Part shown: positions 31,051 through 39,406 of the stretch, one piece after another
Numbering within the stretch: position 1 is the first letter of the stretch
How the letters are laid out: each line of letters starts with the position of its first letter
Source of the DNA: Lachancea dasiensis
Lineage: Eukaryota > Ascomycota > Saccharomycetes > Saccharomycetales > Saccharomycetaceae
Direction of reading: 5' to 3'
Assembly (NCBI GenBank): GCA_900074725.1
Contig: LT598456.1
Coordinates: forward strand, 69,488 to 133,487
Length of the DNA: 64,000 nucleotides
The notes under the pieces: model-generated
What the model was told of the DNA's origin: nothing
The model's input: the letters and a program-made list of their open reading frames with translations, nothing else
The model's database searches: none
Program-made: the position numbers and the translations under genes

Positions 31051-32796
31051 TCATGAGCTACCAAAGAGACCATCAATAGCATTATAGTTGATCTTTTTCG
31101 AGAAGCTCGATTTCTGTATCATGTTTTTAACGTTATCTGCCGTAGTGATGTCTCCGCCGTCTTCGGCGAGTTTCAACGCGGCCTGCAATCCAGAGTCGTC
31201 CTTTAGATCGGCAAGAACGCCCTCTGCATCTGACGCAGGCTTCCGCCTGCGACGTGGCCCGCCACGTTTCTTGGCAGATGCATTTCCTGAAGCAAGGTCG
31301 GCCTCTTGCTTGAGCCGGTTCGACTCCTGTTCTAGGAGAAAATCACCGTTGATACCAATCCAGATACGTTCCTTGAGTTTGGAGGCTTCTTCATCTAACA
31401 GTTGGGAGTCCAGCTCCTCGTCATCTACATCCAGTAAATCTTCAGGATCATCCGCAATCTTGGCCAAAAGCGAGGACGTGGTGGGCAAAAGGTGTAAATT
31501 ACGAGGACGATGAGGATCGGTGTCAATCGAATAGCCGTCAATGGCATCCTGAAATCGTGAATAGTCCTCGGGATGAGATTGAGCGCCCTGAGAATTTACT
31601 CGCGTCTCGTCGTTGTTTAGGGATCTCTCAGAATCCACCGCCGGCGGTATTGAAGTTGTGTTTGCATTTTCGTCTTCTCTGGCCTCCACAGAGCCCCCCA
31701 CCGTCTGGGGATCCGTCTCCGCGTTTTGAGGATTCTTCTCTCTTCGCTGCGAAAATTGTTTCAAATAGTATAGCACCTCCCTTGACGACAGTTCCTGAGC
31801 TCCCAAAACTTGAGATAGTATCGGATTTCTATTAAGGGCCTCCTCACTAGTTTCGAATTCATTTTCTAAGGTCTTTAGGCGCATTTTTTTTTCTTTGATA
31901 CGATTTCGCTGAAAAGAAGGTGGCTGTGACTCTGTATCGTTCTTTGAGTCATCGTTATCCCGGAATTCATTGATGGAAAGCTTACCAGATTTAGTGTTTT
32001 TAAATTCGTTTAAACGCTGTTGTAATGTTTCCTCAGCCACATGTGAGACAGCAACCACTTCAGAATGGGTTCTGCGCAAGTTATTCATACGACAGGCCAG
32101 GAGTAGGCAAGCACCGGCAATACCGGCAGGACGTCGACCTTCGTACATCCAGTCCTTTGCCATTCTTTGCGCCAACTTAACTGCATCTCTTACTACCTTA
32201 ATCTTCTTGTCCCCGAGGTCCAACTTTTCCGCAAAATGTTGGATAAACAGTGATGGATCTGTTAATGGTAGATTGCTTATGTGCAAGACTTTCACCATCT
32301 TCAGAAACGTGGCCCCTATAGAGTAAACGGAGACTTGTAACCGTGACGAGAAATCAATCAACATATGATGGGTTTTTTCCTTTCTGCAAGCGATGTAGAG
32401 ACACGCGGCTATTACGTTCTGAGACCGCCGACCCTGAACAAAGTTATTCGCCAGTGCTAGCGTATACCACTGCGTTGCTGCCTCACTCACGTACTCTGGA
32501 ATGTTCAGCGCGTGCGACACAGCTCGAAACTTTCTGCGCGCGTTGTTAATCGTTGCTTCGCGTGATTCTAGAGCAGAAGACCCTCCGCGGGGCCCAAATG
32601 CAGCATGAGATTGTCCGGCACCAACGTAGCTCCCATGGACCACAGCTGCACCCGAGCTTGATTCCCCAAAGGTCACCTCGGATACGATGGGATTGTCTTC
32701 GGCAACTGTACCACAGTCCTGGCAAACAGTGTCATTATTGGCATTAGCAATATCTTTGATGAAGTTTACGCCACCGCAGACTTTACACTTGGGCAT
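31051..32796 (-). CDS. BRF1: TFIIIB subunit Brf1
   Basis: 581 residues from the ATG at MPKCKVCGG; yeast Brf1 (YGR246C) has about 596. The frame extends 21 codons upstream but only from a TTG. Assembles with TBP and Bdp1 into TFIIIB, which recruits RNA polymerase III to tRNA and 5S genes. The N-terminal zinc ribbon (CKVCGG ... CQDCG), two cyclin folds (about 75-270, with SRLQVSVYSIGATFLKMVK and GRRPAGIAGACLLLACRMN) and the Brf1 homology II block near FQDAIDGYSIDTDP ... LKERIWIGINGDFL are all present. It ends with the conserved KINYNAIDGLF. Divergent from CPD1 over 330 bp. Confidence 0.98.
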   Translation of the reverse strand: MPKCKVCGGVNFIKDIANANNDTVCQDCGTVAEDNPIVSEVTFGESSSGAAVVHGSYVGAGQSHAAFGPRGGSSALESREATINNARRKFRAVSHALNIPEYVSEAATQWYTLALANNFVQGRRSQNVIAACLYIACRKEKTHHMLIDFSSRLQVSVYSIGATFLKMVKVLHISNLPLTDPSLFIQHFAEKLDLGDKKIKVVRDAVKLAQRMAKDWMYEGRRPAGIAGACLLLACRMNNLRRTHSEVVAVSHVAEETLQQRLNEFKNTKSGKLSINEFRDNDDSKNDTESQPPSFQRNRIKEKKMRLKTLENEFETSEEALNRNPILSQVLGAQELSSREVLYYLKQFSQRREKNPQNAETDPQTVGGSVEAREDENANTTSIPPAVDSERSLNNDETRVNSQGAQSHPEDYSRFQDAIDGYSIDTDPHRPRNLHLLPTTSSLLAKIADDPEDLLDVDDEELDSQLLDEEASKLKERIWIGINGDFLLEQESNRLKQEADLASGNASAKKRGGPRRRRKPASDAEGVLADLKDDSGLQAALKLAEDGGDITTADNVKNMIQKSSFSKKINYNAIDGLFGSS

Positions 32797-33126
32797 TTTA
32801 CTTGTCTTGAAAGCGAAGTGGAAGTGGGCCCGATGAAACCGATGATTTAGCTGTATCAAGAGTGATGGGCATTGTTTTCAATTATGAACGGACTGTATGT
32901 AATTTCGTGGATCGTGATCACGGATCACATGTATCGAACAGGTTAGTATTGACGATGAACTTTATCTACGAAGCTTGACAAGGACCTCCAAAGGACTCAA
33001 AGAGTGCTTTTGAGCTATTGGCAATCACCGACATTGCTTTGAGTTTGGACCGTGCAGTGGAGAAACCAGCGTTTGTCAATTTTTTTTGTATCCATCAGCT
33101 AAAGAAAGTTGAGTCATAGTTGAAAG
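32797..33126. other. Divergent promoter of BRF1 and CPD1
   Basis: 330 bases between two divergent starts, with a T-rich tract just before CPD1 (about 33078-33088). No well-known regulatory motif was recognised. Confidence 0.5.
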
Positions 33127-33774
33127 ATGGGAATAGCATTGTGGTTTGAACCACATGCCAATTCGACAGAGCACCAAACGCTACAGTCGCTGATATATTC
33201 GTTACAGACGCTTTTTCCAGATGCCCCTGCTTTTGAACCACATCTGACCATCACCTCTCAATTAAAGTGCCACTCTGTCAGCGATGTCCAACAAATACTG
33301 ACATCTTGCGTCGCAGCTGTTGGTGCAATTAGGGCTAAAGTGAAGGAAGACAAGGAGTCCCTGGTATCTTTTGTGGGAGCAGGCATTGGTAAAGGGTATT
33401 TCACGAAAGTTCGGCTGCTTTGCTACGAGAACAAGTATTTGATGGGCATTGCGCAGGTGATTCGGGAACTGTTCGTTGCAGAGAGTCCGGAGCTGGCATC
33501 CCAATGGCTCCTAGAAGAGTTCAGACCTCACGTTTCGTTGATATACTCCGAGATGTACCATGTAAACCAAGCGTTAGAACGAGTTATTACTCAAAGAATC
33601 GAGGACGCCCTGGATCTTTTGCTCCATCCAAACGCTGTCGCTGGAGAACAGAATCAGAAATCGTGGTCTTTCGGTAGCAGTGTATCCGGATGGGGAGTTC
33701 CGGGCGTCTTCAAGGTTGTCAGGTGCGAGGGTCCCGTTCAAGAGTGGGAAGTTTTAGGTAGCGTCGAAGTTTAG
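33127..33774 (+). CDS. CPD1: Cyclic nucleotide phosphodiesterase Cpd1
   Basis: 215 residues; yeast Cpd1 (YGR247W) has about 239. A 2H-family enzyme that opens ADP-ribose 1'',2''-cyclic phosphate, a by-product of tRNA splicing, to ADP-ribose 1''-phosphate. The two catalytic H-x-T/S motifs are FEPHLTITS (near residue 39) and FRPHVSLIYS (near 136). The C-terminal block VPGVFKVVRCEGPVQEWEVL matches the family. It is the last gene of the MPC-to-CPD1 block, which is inverted compared with S. cerevisiae. Confidence 0.94.
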   Translation: MGIALWFEPHANSTEHQTLQSLIYSLQTLFPDAPAFEPHLTITSQLKCHSVSDVQQILTSCVAAVGAIRAKVKEDKESLVSFVGAGIGKGYFTKVRLLCYENKYLMGIAQVIRELFVAESPELASQWLLEEFRPHVSLIYSEMYHVNQALERVITQRIEDALDLLLHPNAVAGEQNQKSWSFGSSVSGWGVPGVFKVVRCEGPVQEWEVLGSVEV

Positions 33775-35919
33775 CACTGGGTCGCGGGTGCAACAGTGTT
33801 GGAGCTTTCATGAGTTTTGTTTTCTTTCTAAAACTGTATGGTGGGCTAGTGTCCAGATAAAATGGGCGTGCTCGCCTGCGGGCCGACCGCTGCATGACCC
33901 ATTCCAGTTGATCACTTTACGGTTTCCAGGAAGTGATTTTGAGCATTGAGATTGTCCCTCCCCTGCATTTTATAAATTGACCCAGAGTATGGTTCTTGTG
34001 CTGCCGCCAGTTAGTACCCCGGCCGTACGAAGAAGAGTCAATCGAGCACCCATTCACGTGCGACGCGTCACTGAAATGAATACATGGTTGAAAAGCTCAA
34101 GAACACTGACACCTTTGCAGCTGGGATGAACAGCGGGTTTGTACAAAAAATAATTACTGGTGTCTGAATGGCTAACGCTTGACTTAATTAGTAGGATATG
34201 GTAGCCAGAGCAACTATCTTGTGATTGTGTGTGTGGATGGATTTTGAGCAAAACCCACGAGGCACTCGAGCCTTGAGGAGAAATGTACAGCTATGTTCGG
34301 CATCTTGGTAGGATGTGGGAATTGACGCTGGTTCGGTAGGCGGGGAACGCAATGGCAAGCTTCCTCAACACGCAACCGCGAATGGTGCGCCGGCTCATGC
34401 GAAAGGGGAGGCTTGCGGAAAATGGGTAGGAGAGCTTTATATAACTAAAGTTTGAGAGCCTTACATATGTGGGCTAACTAAGGCTTGTAAGACTGGCAGG
34501 CCGCAAAGGCCCGAATCACCAACATAAGTCACGACGATGATCTGGCCCCATATGCTTGCCTCCATGGCGTCAGAAAAACGTGACGCGTCGCGCTACACTG
34601 TGAATGTCGAGACCCAAGAGAAAATCTATAAATGGGCGAGCGCCGGGGTCTGGTGGGAAGCCAAGGCCAAGGCGAGGGCTCGAGTCGAGTGCCAAAAACG
34701 CATCCAATCGCCAGGAGCACGATCACACCCGGAACAAGGTAACACCGGGAACCTGCTTCGTCAGCATCACGTGTGCACTCCCGCGCCGCCACGTGACATG
34801 CACGGGGTCCACGCTCCGCGCTGCCCTGGATCGCCATCCCTGGCCGCCAGGCCGTTGATACCGTTGCGATTTGCCCAACGATGGTGGCCAGTGTGGCAAA
34901 CGCCAGTTGCTACCCGCCAACTACCCAACGAACACCTGCCAATGAACGCATGTGTCCCTGACCCTGTGGGTTCTGACGCTCCGCTCGTCCCCCAGACCGT
35001 GCCCCTGCAGCCCAGAGACCCGCGCAGAGGCTCCCCACACGTGAATCACCGCTCTATAGCGCGCGCGCAAATCACATGCCCCGCACAAAAGGGGCAAGGG
35101 AAGCAAGAACGTGTCTCGAGCACGAGCAAGCACGAGCTTGGGCTGTGTGCACTTCTGACCACGAGCGAGCACGAGCAGCACGAGCAGCACAAGCAAGCAC
35201 AAGCAAGCACGGCTCTCGTGGAGCACAAGAATGGCAAGCATAAACACTGTACTGTGCTGGCCTCCTCCGACCAAACCGCTCCCACTATCGCCTCTCGCGC
35301 TTTTCCCCGTGCCCAACATCCAACAATTCCTAAACGGGGAAATCCGGGGCAACACCTAGAGCTTTGCGGTCGGTGCGGGCCACGGATCCGTTTCACCGCA
35401 TACTCGGCTCGGGCCTGCCCGGGCAACAGCTCCTTCCGGACATATATCTCCGCACGGAGTAGCTTTTTCCTGCATGAGGCGCACATGTGATTGCGCGTGT
35501 CCGCAACGGCCCACGGCGCCGCCTCCGGGCCGTGGCAGCAAAAACTCAGCTCGGCGGGATTAAAATAAAAGGTGGGGAGACCCCCTCCACATGCCGTGCA
35601 TGAGGCTCGCAGAGATCGCCGCAGCAGACGTGCATGCTCGGATGTATTATAGTGCTTCGCGGGTCACCAAACGCCAGCGTCGTGGAAGGTGGACCGACCA
35701 CGACTCTATGGCATTTCATATATAAAAGGGAGCGGGGGCGGGAACGCCAACGCCGACGTTGGGGTAAAAAGGTGGAGAAGGGTGGAAGTACAAGTCCGCC
35801 GGGCCGAGATTACAGGACCAAGACCAAGACCCCAAGACCGACCAAGACTAAGACCGACCAAGACCGTCGGATTTTAGCAGTCACACACCAAGAATACAAG
35901 GCATACAGGAGGTACCGTG
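33775..35919. other. Long GC-rich intergenic region upstream of the HMG-box gene
   Basis: About 2.1 kb. It has CACGTG boxes at 34055, 34769, 34791 and 35038, and a low-complexity stretch of CACGAGCA/CAAGCA repeats at about 35110-35220. There is an inverted repeat CCACGGC-n11-GCCGTGG (35511-35535), a TATATAAAA box at 35719-35727 and a leader of CCAAGACCGA-like repeats (about 35815-35870). The longest open frame (34537-35490) has no domain and follows the low-complexity repeats, so it is not called a gene. Confidence 0.6.
35719..35727 (+). promoter_or_regulatory. TATA box of the HMG-box gene
   Basis: TATATAAAA about 193 bp before the ATG at 35920, in otherwise GC-rich sequence. Confidence 0.55.
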
Positions 35920-37818
35920 ATGCCTGTGAAGTACGAACACGACGGGTGGTGCTTCGAACCCACGTGGGACCCGCTGGGCGGAGTGGACGCTGAGCTACCG
36001 TCGGAGCTGGGCTCTGGCGCGTGGGACCAGGGCCAGTACTGGCCCTTGCAACGGCCGCTCCAGCAGCCGCTCCAGCAGCCGCTCCAGCAACAGCTCCAGC
36101 AACAGCTCCAGCCAGACTTGGTGGTACGAGACACGTTGAGCCACGCCTGGGCTGGCAGCAGCAGCAGCAGCGGCGGCGGCGGCTGCGGCGGCGCCGTGGA
36201 TGCAATGGGGATGTCTGGGTTCACGCACGTGACCCCGCACCAGCGCGGCGCGGCGTCGTCCGAGGGCACAGACTTCTCGAGCTTTTTCGACCTCGGCAGC
36301 GCGCTCGCCGCGGACGCGGCCACGTGCGGCGCGGCGTCGTCGGGCCTGTCGTCCGCGACGGCGTCGTCGTTCATGACCTCGCCGGAGCCGGACGCGGAGC
36401 TCGACGCGTGGCACTCGGCGTCGTCCGTGGAGACGTCGCCCTGGACGGGCCACCACTTCCAGTGGTCCGCCAAGCCCGAGCAGCTCCCTCCGCGGCCCCA
36501 CGTGACCCCGCTCTTCGCGCCTGCATCCGCACACCATACCACCTCGCACCGTCGCATGTCCGCCAAGGCCCCATCGTGCGCCTCTTCCTCGTCGTCCGCG
36601 GTGGGTCGCAACGCGCGCTCCCGCTCCTGGAGTGCCGCGGCCACCGCGGCCACTGCCGTCAGAACCGCCCGTTCCGCCTCCACAACGAACCCGCCTCTGT
36701 ACAAATACGTGGCTCACGCGCAAATGGCCATGCAGCACGGCCAGCCCAAGAACGCGCTGGAAAACCAGCATTCTTGGGTTCAAATCGCCCGCATCACCCC
36801 AGAGCGTCGTGCTCTGGTGTCCCAACGGCTCGCAGACAAAAAGGCCACCCAGCCAGCTGTGCAATCAGTCGGTTCTGCGCACGATGTCGTTGCGGAGGTG
36901 CTGGATTTGTTTGGCCAGAGCAGCGTATGTGCCAAGATAGCTATATTGGCCCGCGAACACACCAATTTTGCCCTCCGCCATAACGAGTGCATCGACCAAG
37001 CGGAGACTGATGCCTTACAACGTCGTGATCTCGACGCTGTCAACAGCACCTTGTGGCTGAACCAGAGTACGCCCAGAAACCCGGTGCGCCAGTCCAAACA
37101 GTTTCCTCGACTCACTGTGTACGACTGTGACGCCGGCGCTCTAATGGCCGCAGACCCCAGTCACGTACCAGGGCTCTTGGCCGTTGAAGTGCGCACCAGC
37201 AGTGGGTACAACGATTTCACGTCCTCGTCCACCGAGGGCTCGGCCTTGTCGGAGTTCGACTGCGATCTGTTACAATTGCGCCACATGTCCCTGCTACGTG
37301 AGAGCGACGACCGTCGGCGTAAAAACAAGTACTACGAGTTCATTGAGGGAAAGATGAAGCGGCCACTTAATAGCTTTATGCTCTATCGTTCTGCCTTGAT
37401 GAAGGCCGTGGCCATTCTTAAAGTGTGCAATGTGGTCACTCAAACTTGTGACACTCTTGCCTTGCAATTCCCGCAACTCACGGAAGCGCAGCTGCTGTCC
37501 GTGATTCGCAGCGTGGTAGACAACGATGACTCGCTTCCTTCAGACCTCCCCGTCGAGGTCCAACGCAGTGCCGTGCGCCAGGCTATCGATGCCACCATGT
37601 ACGAGCGCACAGACAGTCGGTCCGCGCCATTAAAACCCGTTGACCCCAAATTCGCCAACCAAACCGAGGTTGCCCAAGTTATCACGCTAATGTGGAATAG
37701 CGAGCCTCAAGATTTCAAACAACGGTTTGTGGGATTTTCACACGTCGAAAAACAACACCACCATCAAGTTTATCCAAAGTACAAATACTGTCCTGTGAAA
37801 AAGGAACGTCCCACTTAA
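35920..37818 (+). CDS. HMG-box protein (Ste11/MATA type) with a split box
   Basis: 632 residues from the ATG; an in-frame GTG precedes it. The N-terminal 270 residues are low complexity: Gln/Leu/Pro repeats (about 36-65), Ser and Gly runs, Ala-rich GC-heavy codons. Residues 478-500 (KMKRPLNSFMLYR...) are the first helix of an HMG box of the type in S. pombe Ste11 and fungal mating-type proteins. The rest of the box (QTEVAQVITLMWNSEPQDF ... YPKYKYCPVKKERP) comes only at 578-630. About 79 residues separate helix 1 from helix 2 beyond the normal spacing. The insert has no GTATGT or TACTAAC, stays open and looks helical, so it is protein, not an intron. Likely a sequence-specific DNA-binding regulator; target unknown. 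I do not place it as ROX1 or IXR1. Confidence 0.82.
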   Translation: MPVKYEHDGWCFEPTWDPLGGVDAELPSELGSGAWDQGQYWPLQRPLQQPLQQPLQQQLQQQLQPDLVVRDTLSHAWAGSSSSSGGGGCGGAVDAMGMSGFTHVTPHQRGAASSEGTDFSSFFDLGSALAADAATCGAASSGLSSATASSFMTSPEPDAELDAWHSASSVETSPWTGHHFQWSAKPEQLPPRPHVTPLFAPASAHHTTSHRRMSAKAPSCASSSSSAVGRNARSRSWSAAATAATAVRTARSASTTNPPLYKYVAHAQMAMQHGQPKNALENQHSWVQIARITPERRALVSQRLADKKATQPAVQSVGSAHDVVAEVLDLFGQSSVCAKIAILAREHTNFALRHNECIDQAETDALQRRDLDAVNSTLWLNQSTPRNPVRQSKQFPRLTVYDCDAGALMAADPSHVPGLLAVEVRTSSGYNDFTSSSTEGSALSEFDCDLLQLRHMSLLRESDDRRRKNKYYEFIEGKMKRPLNSFMLYRSALMKAVAILKVCNVVTQTCDTLALQFPQLTEAQLLSVIRSVVDNDDSLPSDLPVEVQRSAVRQAIDATMYERTDSRSAPLKPVDPKFANQTEVAQVITLMWNSEPQDFKQRFVGFSHVEKQHHHQVYPKYKYCPVKKERPT

Positions 37819-38002
37819 TGATTTAGGGTATGACAATTATACACTTCTCTGCTAATGTAACGAAACCTAATTCTAACGCAATTTTAATACTATAAAGAGG
37901 CTGGCCGCAAGCCCTGTTGTGCATATATAGACATTTAAAGTATCTTTTACCTAGTTATAGCCATAGGGTGTGCAAAGCCCACAATGGTCTACTTGGGCCC
38001 CA

Positions 38003-38599
38003 TCAGGGCCTTTGTTGAGGTGGTCCGGAATCGCTGTCTGCCGGTACAGGCACAACGGCTGACCTCGTGTATATGTGACGTGCCCCATCTAGAGTAAATC
38101 CTTCCACACACCCGGCTTTTATTGTCACCGTGGGTTTGGGTTTGCCATCTGGTAGGATAGATCTGTGTAGGATTCGCACGCCGCAAGTTTTACAGAAATA
38201 ACACTCCAGTGTGTTTCCAGAATCCGTCTTCCGTTTCCATATACCCAATTGCTGCCGTATATCATCTGGCAAGGGCCATAAACCTTCAGAAGGGAATATG
38301 TAAGACGAACCAAATGCTGAAGCTGATTGTTTCTGACATTCGGTACAGTGACAGATAAACACCGCTAGAGGCTTAGGTCTCGACGCCCTAAAACTGATGG
38401 TCCCACATTGACACAAAACTTTAGCGTTTCCCTGACTCACTGAGGTCGCAGAAGGCGAATGACCTCGAACTTGGCTATACATAGATGTTATACTAATGTG
38501 TTTCAGATAAGCACTGATTAGACCTCCACAGGGAAACTCAAGAATTCGCAGATTAGTGTCCTTTCTGAAAGTTTTCGATGATCGTACTTTAAATATCAT
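38003..38599 (-). CDS. GFA/CENP-V-fold zinc protein
   Basis: Up to 198 residues. A second ATG at 38482 would give a 159-residue protein that fits the family better, since the GFA domain begins at about residue 60. The zinc cysteines are clear: CQCGTISF (63-65), ICHCTECQK (83-88) and YFCKTCGVRI. These match the glutathione-dependent formaldehyde-activating (GFA/CENP-V) fold. Function in fungi is mostly unknown; the enzyme name is not proof of activity on formaldehyde. The first 55 residues lack conserved features and may not be translated. Convergent with the HMG gene over 184 bp. I recall no homologue in S. cerevisiae S288C, and the family is common in bacteria and filamentous fungi. Confidence 0.82.
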   Translation of the reverse strand: MIFKVRSSKTFRKDTNLRILEFPCGGLISAYLKHISITSMYSQVRGHSPSATSVSQGNAKVLCQCGTISFRASRPKPLAVFICHCTECQKQSASAFGSSYIFPSEGLWPLPDDIRQQLGIWKRKTDSGNTLECYFCKTCGVRILHRSILPDGKPKPTVTIKAGCVEGFTLDGARHIYTRSAVVPVPADSDSGPPQQRP

Positions 38600-39406
38600 A
38601 TAAATGCGGTGGATAGCAATTGCATACTTTCGAAGTTCAAGACGATTGCGATTATTGGAAATGCGAGCACGTTATATCAGGTTATCCCTTGCCTATCATA
38701 CGGCAGTCACACACCGGTCACACGCTTCTCACTCTCAGCCAAATTTCTAGTAAGCGATTTAAGAGATGTTAACCCATTGACCTACTGTAGGATACGAAAT
38801 GCCACCTTCACATCGTAAGGCTGGCAGGAGACCCTACGGAGCCTTGGTGTGGTCTAGCTTCGAGTGAGTCGATTTGAAGGTCACGAGATCTTTCAAAATC
38901 AGCTACAGTTTAATGCTGTTTATTAGTAGCGCCATTATTCCAGCCGAATCACATCACTCGTGAAAAAGATTGTTACTCTGTATTCCAACGTTCTGGTCTA
39001 CTCTTGGTGATCACACAGCAGGGGTCCTTGCCTCGAAGCCAAAATTTTGACGTCTTGCAGCTCCGCACGTCTCTCCAAAGCTTATTAGAAAATTCGGTGA
39101 ATTGAAAACCCCGTCGATCAGTTTAGTTTCGTGAACTTACTCCCTCTAATTTTGTCTCTTCTTCCGTCGAATGCAGGCCTTCACCATCAAAATGCTGCGG
39201 CAAAGGGACAGCTTAATAATGTTCTGTAGATAACTTCAATCTCACGTCGACGAAAGGGCCAAACGGTCACGAAAATATTTGTAGGTACACACAATAGGCC
39301 GTGTCTTACGCTTGGAATATGGGGGAACTATTATTGACTATTTGATATCCGGACTTCTTGGTAAACTCCTGAGATATATAATGTACAAGCTTGCCGATTT
39401 ACGTTC
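38600..39406. other. Intergenic, GFA promoter and NIP1 3' region
   Basis: About 800 bases without a recognisable gene, RNA or repeat. It joins the second breakpoint region to the NIP1 block. Confidence 0.5.

Noticed and set aside
34537-35490. 317-codon open frame on the plus strand between CPD1 and the HMG gene
   Set aside because: It lies in GC-rich low-complexity DNA, has no domain, and its His/Gln/Lys repeats simply translate the CACGAGCA-type repeat. Frames are open on the other strand too.
35995-36983. Long open frames on both strands overlapping the HMG gene 5' half
   Set aside because: High GC leaves few stops in any frame. Only the HMG frame continues into a recognisable domain.
37420-37650. 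An intron inside the HMG box
   Set aside because: No GTATGT-like donor or TACTAAC branch site is present and the frame stays open with protein-like composition.
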